From the NCBI RefSeq assembly GCF_000349205.1, contig NZ_APHR01000022.1:6-49590 (forward strand): a stretch of 49,585 nucleotides of DNA, read 5' to 3'. Positions 7,783-18,019 of this stretch are shown here, piece by piece; position 1 is the first letter of the stretch, and each line of letters starts with the position of its first letter. A program made the translations under genes and the position numbers. Under the pieces are notes generated by a model, which worked only from the letters and a program-made list of their open reading frames with translations, was not told the DNA's origin and did not search any database. The stretch is from Methylophaga lonarensis MPL. Its GTDB lineage: Bacteria; Pseudomonadota; Gammaproteobacteria; Nitrosococcales; Methylophagaceae.

Positions 7783-9588
7783 ATGTCTGAAGCACAGATC
7801 GACATAATTGCTCCCAATGAAGCCATCAGTCTGTATGGCTTGTTTCTTGAACGACTCAAACGCAGTCCTGAACATCCCGCCTATCGTCGTTTTGATGCTG
7901 AGTCATCCCAATGGATAGATATCAACTGGCAACAACTGGCTGATAATGTCTGTCGGTGGCAGTCCGCGTTAGCACAGGAAAATCTCAAACCCGGCGAACG
8001 GGTCGCCTTGAATCTGCGTAATAGTGTTGATTGGGTGAGTTTTGATCTGGCCGCCATGGGGCTTGGTCTGGTGGTTGTGCCACTCTACCCGGATGACCGA
8101 CCTGATAATGTTGCCTACATTCTTGAAGATGCCGGCGTAAAACTACTGTTGCTGCAGAGTGCTTCACAATGGAGCAAACTTGCAACAGCACTGACCTCGG
8201 GTCATAGCCTGGCGCGTGTCGTCATTCTGAATGATGAATCAGAAGTCTCTGATTCGCGCTGTATCAGTTGTTCACAATGGCTGGGGGCCGCACCCTCAGA
8301 TACCACGCTATCCGAGCGTCGTGAAGATCCTGGCAAACTGGCATCCATTATCTACACCTCCGGCACAACCGGTCGCCCCAAAGGCGTGATGCTCAGTCAC
8401 CTGAACATGTTATCGATTGCTCATGCTTCACTTCAGGCCTTTGATATTTTCCCTGATGACTGTTTCCTGTCTTTTTTGCCGTTATCTCACACCTTGGAAA
8501 GAACGGGCGGTTATTACCTGCCGATGATGGCCGGCGCAACCGTTGCATTTGCACGCAGTATTCCCCAACTCTCAGAAGATATACAAACCGTCAAACCCAC
8601 CATTCTGATTGCTGTGCCGCGGATTTTTGAACGCATTCATGACCGTCTGCAATCTCAGTTAGCTGAAAAGCCGTGGATCGCCAGACAGCTATTCAAACTG
8701 ACTGTAAAGATTGGCTGGCAACGCTTTTTATTCCAGCAGGGACGCGGCCCTAAACGTTTGAGCTTTGCATTATGGCCCTTGTTAGAAAAACGAGTGGCCT
8801 CACAAGTACAACAGCGTATGGGCGGACAATTAAGACTGGCAGTCAGTGGCGGTGCGCCATTGCCAATACATGCCGCAAAGCTGTTTATCGGTCTTGGCCT
8901 GGAGTTATTGCAAGGTTATGGCTTAACAGAAACCAGTCCGGTGATCAGTGTCAACAGACCTGATGCCAATATTCCTGACAGTGTCGGTCAGCCGATTGTC
9001 GGTGTACAAGTACGCATTGGCGAACAGGATGAGTTACAGGTATTAAGTCCAGGTAACATGCTGGGTTACTGGAATAATCACAAGGCAACTGCAAGCACGA
9101 TTGATGTTGACGGCTGGTTACATACTGGCGATCAGGCATCCATTAACGATACCGGACATATCACCATTACCGGCCGTATCAAAGATATTCTGGTACTGAG
9201 CAATGGCGAAAAAGTCTCGCCCTCAGACATTGAAAGCAGCATTGTCAGCGACAAGTACTTTGATCAGGCCATGCTGATCGGCGAAGGTCAGTCGTTTCTG
9301 TCAGCCATTGTTGTGCTGAATCCTGATAACTGGTTTGGACTGGCCAGAAAGCTACAGTTAGATCCGATGTCCGATGCCAGTCTCAATGAGAAAAAACTGC
9401 ATCAGCATCTGATTGGAGAAATACGCCAGCTGATGAAAGCGTTTCCAGCTTATGCAAAAGTTCGCCGGCTGATTCTGACGCTTGACCCGTGGACGATTGA
9501 AAACGGAATGCTAACGCCGACCATGAAGGTCAAGCGCGCACAGGTATCCCAACATTTTGAAGCACAGATCAGGAAACTTTATTCCTGA
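7783..9588 (+). CDS. Long-chain fatty-acid-CoA ligase (AMP-forming)
   Basis: Adenylate-forming enzyme of 601 residues that activates a fatty acid with ATP and CoA. It has the P-loop YTSGTTGRPKGVMLSH, the adenine motif GYGLTETSPVIS, the HTGDQASIND motif and the hinge ITGRIKDILVLSNGEKVSP. This matches the FAA1/FadD15-type ligases more than E. coli FadD. Two starts compete: ATG 7750 has no ribosome site, while ATG 7783 (MSEAQID) is preceded by GAGGA at 7771-7775, so 7783 is chosen; the longer form would have 612 residues. It follows fadL and converges on folC, overlapping it by 20 bases. Chain-length preference is unknown. Confidence 0.9.
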   Translation: MSEAQIDIIAPNEAISLYGLFLERLKRSPEHPAYRRFDAESSQWIDINWQQLADNVCRWQSALAQENLKPGERVALNLRNSVDWVSFDLAAMGLGLVVVPLYPDDRPDNVAYILEDAGVKLLLLQSASQWSKLATALTSGHSLARVVILNDESEVSDSRCISCSQWLGAAPSDTTLSERREDPGKLASIIYTSGTTGRPKGVMLSHLNMLSIAHASLQAFDIFPDDCFLSFLPLSHTLERTGGYYLPMMAGATVAFARSIPQLSEDIQTVKPTILIAVPRIFERIHDRLQSQLAEKPWIARQLFKLTVKIGWQRFLFQQGRGPKRLSFALWPLLEKRVASQVQQRMGGQLRLAVSGGAPLPIHAAKLFIGLGLELLQGYGLTETSPVISVNRPDANIPDSVGQPIVGVQVRIGEQDELQVLSPGNMLGYWNNHKATASTIDVDGWLHTGDQASINDTGHITITGRIKDILVLSNGEKVSPSDIESSIVSDKYFDQAMLIGEGQSFLSAIVVLNPDNWFGLARKLQLDPMSDASLNEKKLHQHLIGEIRQLMKAFPAYAKVRRLILTLDPWTIENGMLTPTMKVKRAQVSQHFEAQIRKLYS

Positions 9589-9593
9589 TCTGT
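9564..9593. terminator. Hairpin inside the overlapping 3' ends of the ligase gene and folC
   Basis: ACAGATCAGGAA (9564-9575) and TTCCTGATCTGT (9582-9593) form a perfect 12-base stem over loop ACTTTA. It spans both stop codons (ligase TGA 9586-9588, folC TGA 9571-9569), so it is transcribed from both sides. No long T-run follows on either strand, so termination strength is uncertain, but the position fits a shared terminator or 3' end stabiliser. Confidence 0.6.
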
Positions 9594-10870
9594 TGCTGTT
9601 CAAACAACATGATGGCCTCAACGGTATGAAACGAACCAAATACCAGTATGCGATCATTGGTGTTGGCCGCTGACAATGCCGCAACATAAGCATTGCTCAC
9701 TGCATCAAAAATACTGACCCGCTCAGCATCAACCTGAGGCAACAACTGTGTGGCAAGCGCTTCACCACTCAGGCCTCTGTCACCCTCCAGACTGCCCAGA
9801 TACCAGTGGTCGATAACATCTTTGAGCGATGCAAATACAGCACTGGCATCTTTGTCGCGTAACATGGCAACCACGGCATGGGTTTTGCCTGCACAGGGAA
9901 TTTCCTTGAGCAGTGCTTGCAGGTTTTCAGCGCCCTGTTGATTGTGGGTCACATCAAAAATTGTGGTTACTGGGCCGGGGAACATTTGAAAACGGCCATT
10001 CAGCTGAACCTGCTGAAGCCCTTGTTCAACAGCATGTCGATCCAGCTTGTCCAGCCCGGATTGTTGCAATTGATTCACCACTTGCAACACTGCTGCCGCA
10101 TTGTGGACCTGATAACGTCCGGTTAATGCAGGTTTCGGTAATTCCTGCCATTGCAGATGACTAGATTGCCAGTTCCAGCTGCTATCAGTTTCATTGATTG
10201 AATATTGATAATCACGACCAGCAATAAACAAAGGCGCTGCCAGTTCAGCGGCGCGATTAATAATGCTGTCGGGTGGGGAAAATTCGCTGCTGACGACAGG
10301 CCTGCCGGCACGCATGATGCCCGCCTTCTCGAAGCCAATTTTTTCTCGTGTATCACCCAGCCAGGCGACGTGATCAAGTGCGATTGGAGTAATCAGTGCA
10401 ATATCGGCATCAAACAGATTCACTGCATCCAGCCGCCCACCCATGCCAACCTCGAGCACGGCCACATCTACCTGCTCACGACAGAAAATATCCGCCGCGG
10501 CCAATGTTGCAAACTCAAAATAGGTCATCGAAATTTCTGCACGAGCCTGATCAATGCGATCAAAACTGGCACAAATCTCATCATCGGAACAGCTTTGACC
10601 ATCAATAACGATACGCTCGTTGTATGCCAACAAATGTGGTGAGGTGTAGGTTGCTGTATTGTAACCAGCGGCACGCATAATCGACGACAGCATGGCCACT
10701 GACGAGCCTTTACCGTTGGTGCCTGCAACCGTGATTACGGTAAAGGGCAGTCTGTGACTGCCCCCCATTCTTTTCCAGACTTCGGCAATGCGATCAAGAC
10801 CAGGGTCAATCTCGGTAAAATGAAGTCTTTCCTGCCATGCCAGCCATTCCGGCAGGGTATCAAAGCGCAT
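9569..10870 (-). CDS. folC: Bifunctional folylpolyglutamate/dihydrofolate synthase
   Basis: Mur-ligase-family enzyme of 433 residues that joins glutamate to dihydropteroate and extends the polyglutamate tail of folates. The ATP loop GTNGKGS is at residues 50-56. YTSPHLLAYNERI, the EVGMGGRLDAVN motif, DHVAWLG and DVTHNQQGAENL follow in the family order. The gene lies 14 bases after accD, the usual accD-folC order, and is the last gene of a long minus-strand run. In many relatives a SPOR-domain gene (dedD) and cvpA-purF come next; here the neighbour is the convergent acyl-CoA ligase, so that synteny is broken. Confidence 0.95.
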   Translation of the reverse strand: MRFDTLPEWLAWQERLHFTEIDPGLDRIAEVWKRMGGSHRLPFTVITVAGTNGKGSSVAMLSSIMRAAGYNTATYTSPHLLAYNERIVIDGQSCSDDEICASFDRIDQARAEISMTYFEFATLAAADIFCREQVDVAVLEVGMGGRLDAVNLFDADIALITPIALDHVAWLGDTREKIGFEKAGIMRAGRPVVSSEFSPPDSIINRAAELAAPLFIAGRDYQYSINETDSSWNWQSSHLQWQELPKPALTGRYQVHNAAAVLQVVNQLQQSGLDKLDRHAVEQGLQQVQLNGRFQMFPGPVTTIFDVTHNQQGAENLQALLKEIPCAGKTHAVVAMLRDKDASAVFASLKDVIDHWYLGSLEGDRGLSGEALATQLLPQVDAERVSIFDAVSNAYVAALSAANTNDRILVFGSFHTVEAIMLFEQQQIRNKVS

Positions 10871-10884
10871 TTTCGCGGATCACA

Positions 10885-11742
10885 TCAAGCCGCAGAAGCG
10901 TGCTGCAGCATTTGCAGAATCTTGCTCAGTCGATCACGCATTTCACGTCGATCAATGATCAGATCAATAGCGCCATGTTCTTGCAGAAATTCACTGCGCT
11001 GAAAACCTTCTGGGAGTTTTTCACGCACTGTTTGCTCAATCACACGAGGTCCGGCAAAACCGATCAGTGCTTTTGGCTCGGCAACATTAATGTCACCCAG
11101 CATCGCCAGACTGGCTGAAACACCGCCCATCGTTGGATCCGTCATCACCGAAATGAACGGAATACCCGCTTCACTCAACTGACTCAAAATGGCACTTGTT
11201 TTTGCCATTTGCATCAATGAAAACAGGCCTTCCTGCATCCTGGCACCACCACTGGCAGCATAACAAATCAGTGGTATTTTGTTTTTCAACGCAACTTGCG
11301 CTGCGCGGACGAATTTTTCGCCGACTACAGAGCCCATTGAGCCGCCCATGAAATCAAAATCAAAGGCAACCACGACCACAGGTACCGACTTAACAGTACC
11401 TTGCATGGCCAGCAGTGCATCATTTTCACCGGTGGATTTTTGTGCCTGAACGATTCGATCTTTGTAGCGCTTGCTGTCTTTGAAGCGCAGTGTATCGACT
11501 GGTTTTACCTCAGCAGCGATTTCCAGGCGCCCTTCTTCATCCAAAAAACTTTCCAGACGTTTTCTGGCAGAGATGCGCTGATGATGATCGCATTTTGGAC
11601 ATACCATCAGGTTTCGTTCCAGTTCTGCTCGATACAAAACAGCATCACAGGACGGACATTTGCACCACACACCTTCAGGTACTGAACGGCTTTTACCGGT
11701 GGTACGAATTTTCGACGGGAGTAATCTCTCAAACCAACTCAT
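10885..11742 (-). CDS. accD: Acetyl-CoA carboxylase carboxyltransferase, beta subunit
   Basis: Subunit of 285 residues that, with AccA, moves the carboxyl group from biotin to acetyl-CoA, the first committed step of fatty-acid synthesis. The N-terminal zinc ribbon is intact: Cys29-x2-Cys32 and Cys48-x2-Cys51. The crotonase-like core shows [23 protein letters not shown] and [12 protein letters not shown], with [11 protein letters not shown] after it. It lies between trpA (27 bases upstream) and folC (14 bases downstream), a common gammaproteobacterial order. In E. coli the AccD zinc domain can bind its own mRNA; whether that holds here is unknown. Confidence 0.97.
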   Translation of the reverse strand: MSWFERLLPSKIRTTGKSRSVPEGVWCKCPSCDAVLYRAELERNLMVCPKCDHHQRISARKRLESFLDEEGRLEIAAEVKPVDTLRFKDSKRYKDRIVQAQKSTGENDALLAMQGTVKSVPVVVVAFDFDFMGGSMGSVVGEKFVRAAQVALKNKIPLICYAASGGARMQEGLFSLMQMAKTSAILSQLSEAGIPFISVMTDPTMGGVSASLAMLGDINVAEPKALIGFAGPRVIEQTVREKLPEGFQRSEFLQEHGAIDLIIDRREMRDRLSKILQMLQHASAA

Positions 11743-11769
11743 TAAGTCACCTTATCTGCAAATTTGAAT

Positions 11770-12591
11770 TCAGGCACTGGCCAGATCGCGGGCATTGATT
11801 GCATGCCGCATCTCGGCAAGTAAGCCGGCCACCGCCGCAGGAAGTGCTTCAGGACGTTTTTCATGTTCTTCGATGCAACGCACCAGTGTACTGCCAATCA
11901 CTACGGCATCGGCAATTTCGGACACTGCTGCTGCAGATTGACCATCACGGATACCAAAACCTACACCAAGCGGCAGGTCGGTATATTGTCTCAGTTGCGC
12001 CAGTTTTCCTCTGACCTCGGAAACATCCAGTGCAGCCGTACCGGTCACACCTTTGATAGAAACGTAATAAATGAAGCCTTTGGCAAAACTGGCAATGCGC
12101 TGCATGCGCTCAGCACTGGTTGTTGGCGCAACCAGGTAGATACTGTCAATCTCGTATTTGTCCAGTTCCTGGCGCAGTACCGAAGACTCTTCAGGTGGCG
12201 AATCAACAGTCAGCACACCATCCACACCCGCTTCGGCCGCTTTTTCAGCAAATACCGCATAACCCATGGCTTCTATCGGGTTGTCATACCCCATCAGTAC
12301 GATAGGAGTCGTTTTGTTTTTGTCGCGAAACTGACGAACCATGTCGAGCACATGTTGCAATGTGACGTCATTTTTCAGAGCCCTTTCACAGGCTTTTTGA
12401 ATCACCGGCCCATCGGACATTGGATCCGAAAACGGCACACCCAACTCGATAATGTCAGCACCGGCATCTACCAATGCATGCAGCAAAGGTACGGTTACCC
12501 ATGGCTCTGGGTCGCCTGCAGTGACATAAGGAATCAAGGCCGTTTGGCCATCCGCTTTCAGATTCGCGAAACACTCACTAATTCGACTCAT
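11770..12591 (-). CDS. trpA: Tryptophan synthase alpha chain
   Basis: TIM-barrel protein of 273 residues that cleaves indole-3-glycerol phosphate to indole and glyceraldehyde 3-phosphate. Indole is channelled to TrpB. The catalytic acids fall at the E. coli positions: Glu49 in DIIELGVPFSDP and Asp60 in MSDGP. The phosphate-binding GFGI and VIGS segments are near the C-terminus. It follows trpB by 10 bases, so the two subunits are made together. No attenuator or trp operator is seen before trpF-trpB-trpA, so regulation differs from the E. coli operon. Confidence 0.97.
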   Translation of the reverse strand: MSRISECFANLKADGQTALIPYVTAGDPEPWVTVPLLHALVDAGADIIELGVPFSDPMSDGPVIQKACERALKNDVTLQHVLDMVRQFRDKNKTTPIVLMGYDNPIEAMGYAVFAEKAAEAGVDGVLTVDSPPEESSVLRQELDKYEIDSIYLVAPTTSAERMQRIASFAKGFIYYVSIKGVTGTAALDVSEVRGKLAQLRQYTDLPLGVGFGIRDGQSAAAVSEIADAVVIGSTLVRCIEEHEKRPEALPAAVAGLLAEMRHAINARDLASA

Positions 12592-12601
12592 TATGTTTAC
12601 C

Positions 12602-13822
12602 TCAGAAACTCAGCCCGGCCATCGCCGCCACTGTATGCATATCCTTGTCACCCCGTCCGGATACATTCACCAGGATAGTCTGGTCCGAAGACATGGTTGG
12701 CGCCAGTTTTTTTACGTAAGCCAGTGCATGGCTGGTTTCAAGTGCCGGGATAATACCTTCCGTGCGGGTCAACTCATGAAAGGCTTCGAGTGCTTCGTCG
12801 TCAGTCACACACACATAATTGGCGCGACCGATATCTTTCAGCCATGCATGCTCAGGACCCACACCAGGGTAATCCAGACCCGCTGAGATTGAATGAGTAG
12901 CCGTGATCTGCCCTGCCTTGTTTTGCATCAGGTACGTCCGGTTGCCATGCAGAACACCAGGCGTACCCGCACACAACGGAGCAGAATGCTGACCAGATTC
13001 AATGCCATGACCTGCACCTTCGACGCCGTACATCGCTACAGATTCATCTTCAATAAATGGATAGAACAAGCCTATGGCGTTAGAACCGCCGCCAATGCAA
13101 GCGACCAATGCGTCAGGTAACTTACCGGTAGCATTCAGCATCTGATTTTTGGCTTCACGGCCAATGACCGCCTGAAAATCGCGAACCATCGCTGGATATG
13201 GATGCGGTCCAGCAACCGTTCCGATAATGTAGAAAGTGTTATCGACGTTGGTCACCCAATCACGCAGCGCTTCGTTCAGCGCGTCCTTGAGGGTTTTTGC
13301 ACCTGATTGAACCGGCACAACTTCAGCGCCGAGTAATTTCATCCGGTAAACATTCTGCGCCTGACGTTGCACATCTTCAGCGCCCATATAGACGATACAT
13401 TCCAGCCCAAGTCTGGCTGCAACTGTCGCTGTGGCAACACCATGCTGACCAGCGCCTGTTTCGGCAATAATGCGGGTTTTACCCATACGCTTGGCCAAGA
13501 GTGCCTGACCGATGGTGTTGTTCACCTTGTGAGCGCCGGTGTGATTCAAATCTTCTCGTTTAAGATAGATTTGCGCACCACCCAGTTTTTTAGTCCAGTT
13601 CTCGGCGAAGTAAACAGGTGAAGGACGACCAACAAAGTCTGCAAGGTCTTTGTCCATTTCAGCGATAAACTGCGGATCGTTACGATACTGCTCGTAAGCC
13701 TCCTCCAGTTCGTAAATCGCTCCCATCAGCGTTTCACCGACAAAGCGCCCACCGTAAGGACCAAAGTGCCCTTCTTTATCCGGATAGCTCTTGAAATAAT
13801 CTGTAAATTTTAACTCAGGCAT
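12602..13822 (-). CDS. trpB: Tryptophan synthase beta chain
   Basis: PLP enzyme of 406 residues that joins indole and serine to tryptophan. The PLP lysine is Lys99 in HTGAHKVNN, with ETGAGQHG and the phosphate loop GGGSNAIG also present. The open frame continues upstream to 13960, but ATG 13822 is chosen. It gives the normal N-terminus [10 protein letters not shown] and is preceded by AAGAGG at a good distance, and the extra 46 residues are only the trpF 3' end in another frame. It overlaps trpF by 8 bases, which suggests translational coupling. Order is trpF-trpB-trpA, as in many bacteria that keep trpE-trpG-trpD-trpC elsewhere. Confidence 0.97.
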   Translation of the reverse strand: MPELKFTDYFKSYPDKEGHFGPYGGRFVGETLMGAIYELEEAYEQYRNDPQFIAEMDKDLADFVGRPSPVYFAENWTKKLGGAQIYLKREDLNHTGAHKVNNTIGQALLAKRMGKTRIIAETGAGQHGVATATVAARLGLECIVYMGAEDVQRQAQNVYRMKLLGAEVVPVQSGAKTLKDALNEALRDWVTNVDNTFYIIGTVAGPHPYPAMVRDFQAVIGREAKNQMLNATGKLPDALVACIGGGSNAIGLFYPFIEDESVAMYGVEGAGHGIESGQHSAPLCAGTPGVLHGNRTYLMQNKAGQITATHSISAGLDYPGVGPEHAWLKDIGRANYVCVTDDEALEAFHELTRTEGIIPALETSHALAYVKKLAPTMSSDQTILVNVSGRGDKDMHTVAAMAGLSF

Positions 13823-14429
13823 TTGCGACCTCTTGCATGAAAGCGCTGATTTTCTGATGACTCTTAATACCTTTTTCGGCTTCAACCCCACCACTGACAT
13901 CAACAGCATAGGGACGAACCTGACGAATCGCCGAAGCGACATTGCCAGCATCCAAGCCACCGGCCAGCACGATAGGTTGTGTCAATTGACCTATCATCGA
14001 CCAATCAAAAACCTGACCAGTTCCACCGGGAACGCCAGGTTGATAAGCATCCAGCAGCAATCCTGCTGCCGATGAATAAATCCTAGACTGCTGTTGCAAG
14101 TCGATACCGTCACGCATTCGAATTGCTTTCAGATACGGCCGATCGAATTGCTCACAATAACTGGCTGATTCATCACCATGAAATTGCAGAATATCGATGG
14201 GTAATGCTTCCAGACAGGCGTTAACCTCTTCAGCGTGTGCATCGACAAATAAACCCACGAGACTGACAAATGGCGGCAACTGCGCAACAATTGTCCGTGC
14301 TGCCTCTATATTGACCGCCCTTGGACTCGGCGGATAAAACACCAAGCCAAGCGCATCAGCACCGATATTCACTGCAAATTCAGCGTCTTGGCGACGGGTA
14401 ATTCCACAGATTTTGACGCGCGTTCTCAT
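13815..14429 (-). CDS. trpF: Phosphoribosylanthranilate isomerase
   Basis: TIM-barrel isomerase of 204 residues for the third step of tryptophan synthesis. The general base is Cys8 in VKICGIT, and the acid Asp lies in the FVDAHAEEV segment. [17 protein letters not shown]-like VLAGGLD and the phosphate site VDVSGGVE are in order. It is a single-function protein, not fused to TrpC as in E. coli. It starts 40 bases after truA ends, and its leader carries a short TCAA repeat. The 3' end overlaps trpB. Confidence 0.96.
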   Translation of the reverse strand: MRTRVKICGITRRQDAEFAVNIGADALGLVFYPPSPRAVNIEAARTIVAQLPPFVSLVGLFVDAHAEEVNACLEALPIDILQFHGDESASYCEQFDRPYLKAIRMRDGIDLQQQSRIYSSAAGLLLDAYQPGVPGGTGQVFDWSMIGQLTQPIVLAGGLDAGNVASAIRQVRPYAVDVSGGVEAEKGIKSHQKISAFMQEVANA

Positions 14430-14444
14430 GGTTTGCTGTCTGAC

Positions 14445-14460
14445 TCAATCAATCAATCAA
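14445..14460. repeat. Tetranucleotide repeat (TCAA)4
   Basis: Four exact copies of TCAA lie in the 40-base gap between truA and trpF, 16-31 bases before the trpF ATG. Such tracts can slip during replication, but four copies is short, and it lies outside any reading frame. Confidence 0.8.
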
Positions 14461-14469
14461 CCCGATACT

Positions 14470-15249
14470 TTACCAGAGCACCGGAAAACCCGACACTCCC
14501 GGAAGTTGAAAGTGCTGGGGATATTGCACATCTGTCAGATACAAACCTTCGGCTGGAGCCGTGATGCCTGCTTGATTACGGTCACAACTTTCAAGTACTT
14601 CGGCGGCCCATTGCACAGGCTTCTTGCCCTCTCCAATTGGCACTAAAACACCCACTAAGTTGCGCACCATATGATGTAAAAATGACCTTGCCGAGACGTC
14701 TATCGCAATGCAATCCTGATGACGACTGACGGTGATGGTATCAACGGTTTTCATGGCGCTTTTTGCCTGACATTCAACAGCTCTGAAAGCTGAAAAGTCA
14801 TGATGCCCTGTCAGCAAATCAGCGGCTGCCTGCATGTGCTCGATTTCAATGGCTTTATGAGTCCACCACATGCGCTGATAGTGAACAGCAGAACGGCTGA
14901 GTCTGTTGAGGATGAGATAACGATAGCTTCGCTGAGTTGCACTGAATCGTGCGTGAAAACTTTCATCTACTGGCTTGACCCAGTTGATGCTGATGTCCTC
15001 AGGCAGGTTTGTGTTGATACCAAGCAGCCAGCCGCGGTCGCTGCGTTGGGCCTCTGTGTCAAAATGCACGACCTGATTCAGCGCGTGCACGCCGGTATCC
15101 GTTCGCCCAGCCGCATGAACTTCTATTTGATGATTGGCAACAAAGCTCACCGCCTGAGTCAGACTATCCTGAACGGTGCGTTGTCCGGGTTGAGCTTGCC
15201 AGCCATTAAAATTGGAGCCGTGGTATTCCACGCCTAGCGCTATTCGCAT
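14470..15249 (-). CDS. truA: tRNA pseudouridine(38-40) synthase
   Basis: Enzyme of 259 residues that makes pseudouridine at positions 38, 39 and 40 in the anticodon arm. The catalytic aspartate is Asp51 in AAGRTDTGVHA, with GWQAQPGQRTVQ before it and RSFLHHMVRNLVG near the C-terminus. Length is close to E. coli TruA (270). It follows fimV by 10 bases and precedes trpF, the standard asd-fimV-truA-trpF order in gammaproteobacteria. Confidence 0.96.
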   Translation of the reverse strand: MRIALGVEYHGSNFNGWQAQPGQRTVQDSLTQAVSFVANHQIEVHAAGRTDTGVHALNQVVHFDTEAQRSDRGWLLGINTNLPEDISINWVKPVDESFHARFSATQRSYRYLILNRLSRSAVHYQRMWWTHKAIEIEHMQAAADLLTGHHDFSAFRAVECQAKSAMKTVDTITVSRHQDCIAIDVSARSFLHHMVRNLVGVLVPIGEGKKPVQWAAEVLESCDRNQAGITAPAEGLYLTDVQYPQHFQLPGVSGFPVLW

Positions 15250-15259
15250 TCAGACACAC

Positions 15260-17983
15260 TCAAGACAATGTATTGAGCAATTCCTGTGCCCGCGCCTGTT
15301 GCTGCTCATCACCTTCCTGCAAGACTTCCGAGAGGATGTTTCTCGCCACCGACAGATCGCCCATGTCGATGTATGCGACGGCCAAATCCAGTTTTGTTTC
15401 AGCCTCGTCAATTGCATCAAACTCATCAAGATTGAACTCAAGATCGACTTCATCATCCTCAATATCGGTCAGTTCACTCAATGGTCTTTCTGAAGTTATC
15501 TCGGTGTCATCGGGCAATGATTCACTCAAATCATCAATATTGATGTCCAACTCATCTATTTGGTCCAGATCGTTTGATTGCACCAGTTCGTCTGGTTGAT
15601 CCAGTTCAAATGCCTGTTCGTCGGGCGAGTCCATCTCTTCTGTGCCAACTGACAGCTCTTCAATGTCGATACGCAGCTCATCATCGTCAACACTGGAGGT
15701 GCTGTCAGACAAACTGTCATCATCCAGTGAAAGATCCGGAATTGGCTCAAATGCTTCAGGTTCTGGAAGGGTCTCTTCAGGTGTTTCATCATCAGACTTT
15801 TCATCAAGTGAAAAATCAGTACTGAAATCGAGTAGTTCGGTATCTTCACGCAGCACTTCATCACTTGAAATGGCTTGTTCGGCTGGCTCATCATCAAGCT
15901 TGAAGGCATCAAGATCAAATTCGATATGATCTGGCTCAACTTGGTGTTCTTCACTATCCGACGCTAAATCTTCGTCGATGATTTTGTCGCTTAGTTCAGC
16001 AGTTGATTCCTCTACTGGTTCGGCCTGCTCAGTTTCTAGCTCATCGTTCAAGCTATCTTGCGTTTCTGGCGCGTTGAAACGTTCATCATAAGGTGCAAGT
16101 TGTTGCCCCCAGCCGCGAATGTCGTCCCAATGCTCACTGGTTTCATCAAATTCGCTCGACTCAACCAGACGAATAAACTCCTCAGTTTTGTGTTGTCTGA
16201 ACAATACAAACAACAGTTTGTAAGCGACCAGGAGATTGTCAGGCGCCTGTAAACGCGCTTGCTCCAGTGAACTGCGAGCTTGCACGTAATCGGCATAACC
16301 GACAAACATATCCGCTTGTTCAACCAGTTCATCAATCGATTTATTTGGAAGCGGTTGTGATGTTTCCGGTGAATCAAAGCTTTGTTCGGATGCTTCCGCT
16401 TCATCACCTTCTGTCGCACTTGTCACAGGAGCTACCGTCACAGTACGTTCCATGTCATGCATGGCCTGATTCCAGGTAACACCCTGTTTGCGGCGACGGG
16501 CAATGAGCCAGAGAATGAGCAGTAACAGCAGAGCGCCCAGCATGACTTCAAGCCGGTTCTGATTGACAAACTGGCTGACGCGACTGACGATATTGCGAAC
16601 TTCAGCCTCATCAAGCTGGAAAGTTTCTGCAGCCTGGCTAATCATTTGCTCTTCGGCAACATCGGCATCCGGTGCAGCAGCATCATCGTAGGCAGCTTCA
16701 ATATCATCGGCTTGTTCTGAAACCGCGTCTCGCTGATAACCGTTAGCGAGGGCAAACTCATCCAGTAATTGGTCAGCAAGCGATTCAGCACTGAAATCCG
16801 CTTCACCTGAAGCATCATCGGCATCTGCGAGACTTCCCTCGGCAATGCTCTGCAAACGGGCAAGATCCGCATCTTTAATAGCGATGAGTTTGCGTAATGT
16901 TTCCAGTTGCAGTTCCATCGCGTCCATGCGCGCACGGAAATCAATATTTTCCTGTGCTTGGGCTTCGATGGTTTCTTGTGCGAGTGTCAACTGTTCACTG
17001 AGTGCGTATAACTCGGGATCACCCTGTGGTGAAACTGAAGTTGCATCATCTGAACTTTCACTTGCGGCCACCAGGCTGAGACGAGCTTCAGACTCAGCAG
17101 TAGTCTCGGTCTCGGCTTCCTGAGTGGCAGTGGCTGGTGTATCAGCGACTTCAGTAGCAGGCTCTGAAGCCTGTTGTGCGGTAACAGGTGCAGTGATCTG
17201 ATTATTCCAGCGTCTCTGATGTTCTGAAAACGCAGTTCTTGCCCTTTGATCTGACCAATTTGCTTCAATTTCTTCCAGTGACGGGATTCTGAGTGTTTGC
17301 CCTGCTCTCAAGCCATTCACGTTGTTGTTGTTAAAAGCACCCGGATTGGCATCAAACAAGGCCATTGCCATTTGCTGGACACTGATATTCTGATTGGGGC
17401 GAGTGCGCTGAGCGACTGTCCAAAGAGTATCTTGTCGATTGGTAGGGCCGTAGCTGCTCCCCTGATATCGACTCTCAGTACGAGGAGCCTGAGTCGTCGC
17501 AGTCACTGTGCGTTCAGTCAGCGTTTCACTGCGAGCAGTGCTAGTTTCAGGCGAAGCCGCTGCACGACTATCGCTCAGCGCGTATCTCGGAGGGTCGAGT
17601 AATACGGTGTATTCGCGCAGGATACGACCATCATCCGAGGTCGCCATCACCAGAAAGTTCAGGAAAGGTTCTCGAATTGACTGATTAGAGCTGATGCGAA
17701 TTCTGGGCTGACCGTTGCGTTCAACTATCTCAAAATTTAACTGGGACAGAATGAAGTTTCGTTCCAGACCTGCTCGCTCAAACTCTTGGGGCGATGCCAA
17801 TTCCACACTGAATGTGTCTCGTTCGCTATCACGAACGGCAGTCAAAGGAATTTCGGCGCTGAAAGGTTCATTCAGCGCCGAAAATACTTCTATTTGTCCG
17901 AGTCCGAAGGCATAGACGTCAAGAGAGCCAAGTAAACCAAACGCCGCTAATGCCGATTTTCCGGCAAACGATCTTTTTTTCAT
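15260..17983 (-). CDS. fimV: FimV-type peptidoglycan-binding hub protein
   Basis: Large envelope protein of 907 residues. Order of parts: signal peptide (1-24); conserved FimV N-terminal region (GLGQIEVFSALNEPFSAEIPL, cut short here, to about 135); a LysM peptidoglycan-binding domain (about 185-235); a Glu/Ala-rich linker; a coiled coil (about 325-375); one transmembrane helix (478-494) followed by RRRKQG; a very acidic cytoplasmic region; and the C-terminal FimV motif with a TPR-like AYIDMGDLSVARNIL. In Pseudomonas FimV sets polar localisation and assembly of type IV pilus and second-messenger proteins; in Vibrio HubP organises the pole. It sits between asd and truA as usual. The acidic stretch varies widely in the family, so its length is not informative. 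Confidence 0.92.
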   Translation of the reverse strand: MKKRSFAGKSALAAFGLLGSLDVYAFGLGQIEVFSALNEPFSAEIPLTAVRDSERDTFSVELASPQEFERAGLERNFILSQLNFEIVERNGQPRIRISSNQSIREPFLNFLVMATSDDGRILREYTVLLDPPRYALSDSRAAASPETSTARSETLTERTVTATTQAPRTESRYQGSSYGPTNRQDTLWTVAQRTRPNQNISVQQMAMALFDANPGAFNNNNVNGLRAGQTLRIPSLEEIEANWSDQRARTAFSEHQRRWNNQITAPVTAQQASEPATEVADTPATATQEAETETTAESEARLSLVAASESSDDATSVSPQGDPELYALSEQLTLAQETIEAQAQENIDFRARMDAMELQLETLRKLIAIKDADLARLQSIAEGSLADADDASGEADFSAESLADQLLDEFALANGYQRDAVSEQADDIEAAYDDAAAPDADVAEEQMISQAAETFQLDEAEVRNIVSRVSQFVNQNRLEVMLGALLLLLILWLIARRRKQGVTWNQAMHDMERTVTVAPVTSATEGDEAEASEQSFDSPETSQPLPNKSIDELVEQADMFVGYADYVQARSSLEQARLQAPDNLLVAYKLLFVLFRQHKTEEFIRLVESSEFDETSEHWDDIRGWGQQLAPYDERFNAPETQDSLNDELETEQAEPVEESTAELSDKIIDEDLASDSEEHQVEPDHIEFDLDAFKLDDEPAEQAISSDEVLREDTELLDFSTDFSLDEKSDDETPEETLPEPEAFEPIPDLSLDDDSLSDSTSSVDDDELRIDIEELSVGTEEMDSPDEQAFELDQPDELVQSNDLDQIDELDINIDDLSESLPDDTEITSERPLSELTDIEDDEVDLEFNLDEFDAIDEAETKLDLAVAYIDMGDLSVARNILSEVLQEGDEQQQARAQELLNTLS

Positions 17984-18019
17984 GACTGCTCCCTTTCCTT
18001 AGTCACAGATAATCAGTGA

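Noticed and set aside
13823-13960. A 46-residue N-terminal extension of TrpB
   Set aside because: It is the trpF coding region in another frame. TrpB normally starts near MPELKF, and AAGAGG precedes that ATG.
15273-17123. Serine-rich reading frames opposite fimV
   Set aside because: They are antisense to the Asp/Glu-rich coding region of fimV, where GAT/GAA codons read as Ser-rich strings on the other strand.
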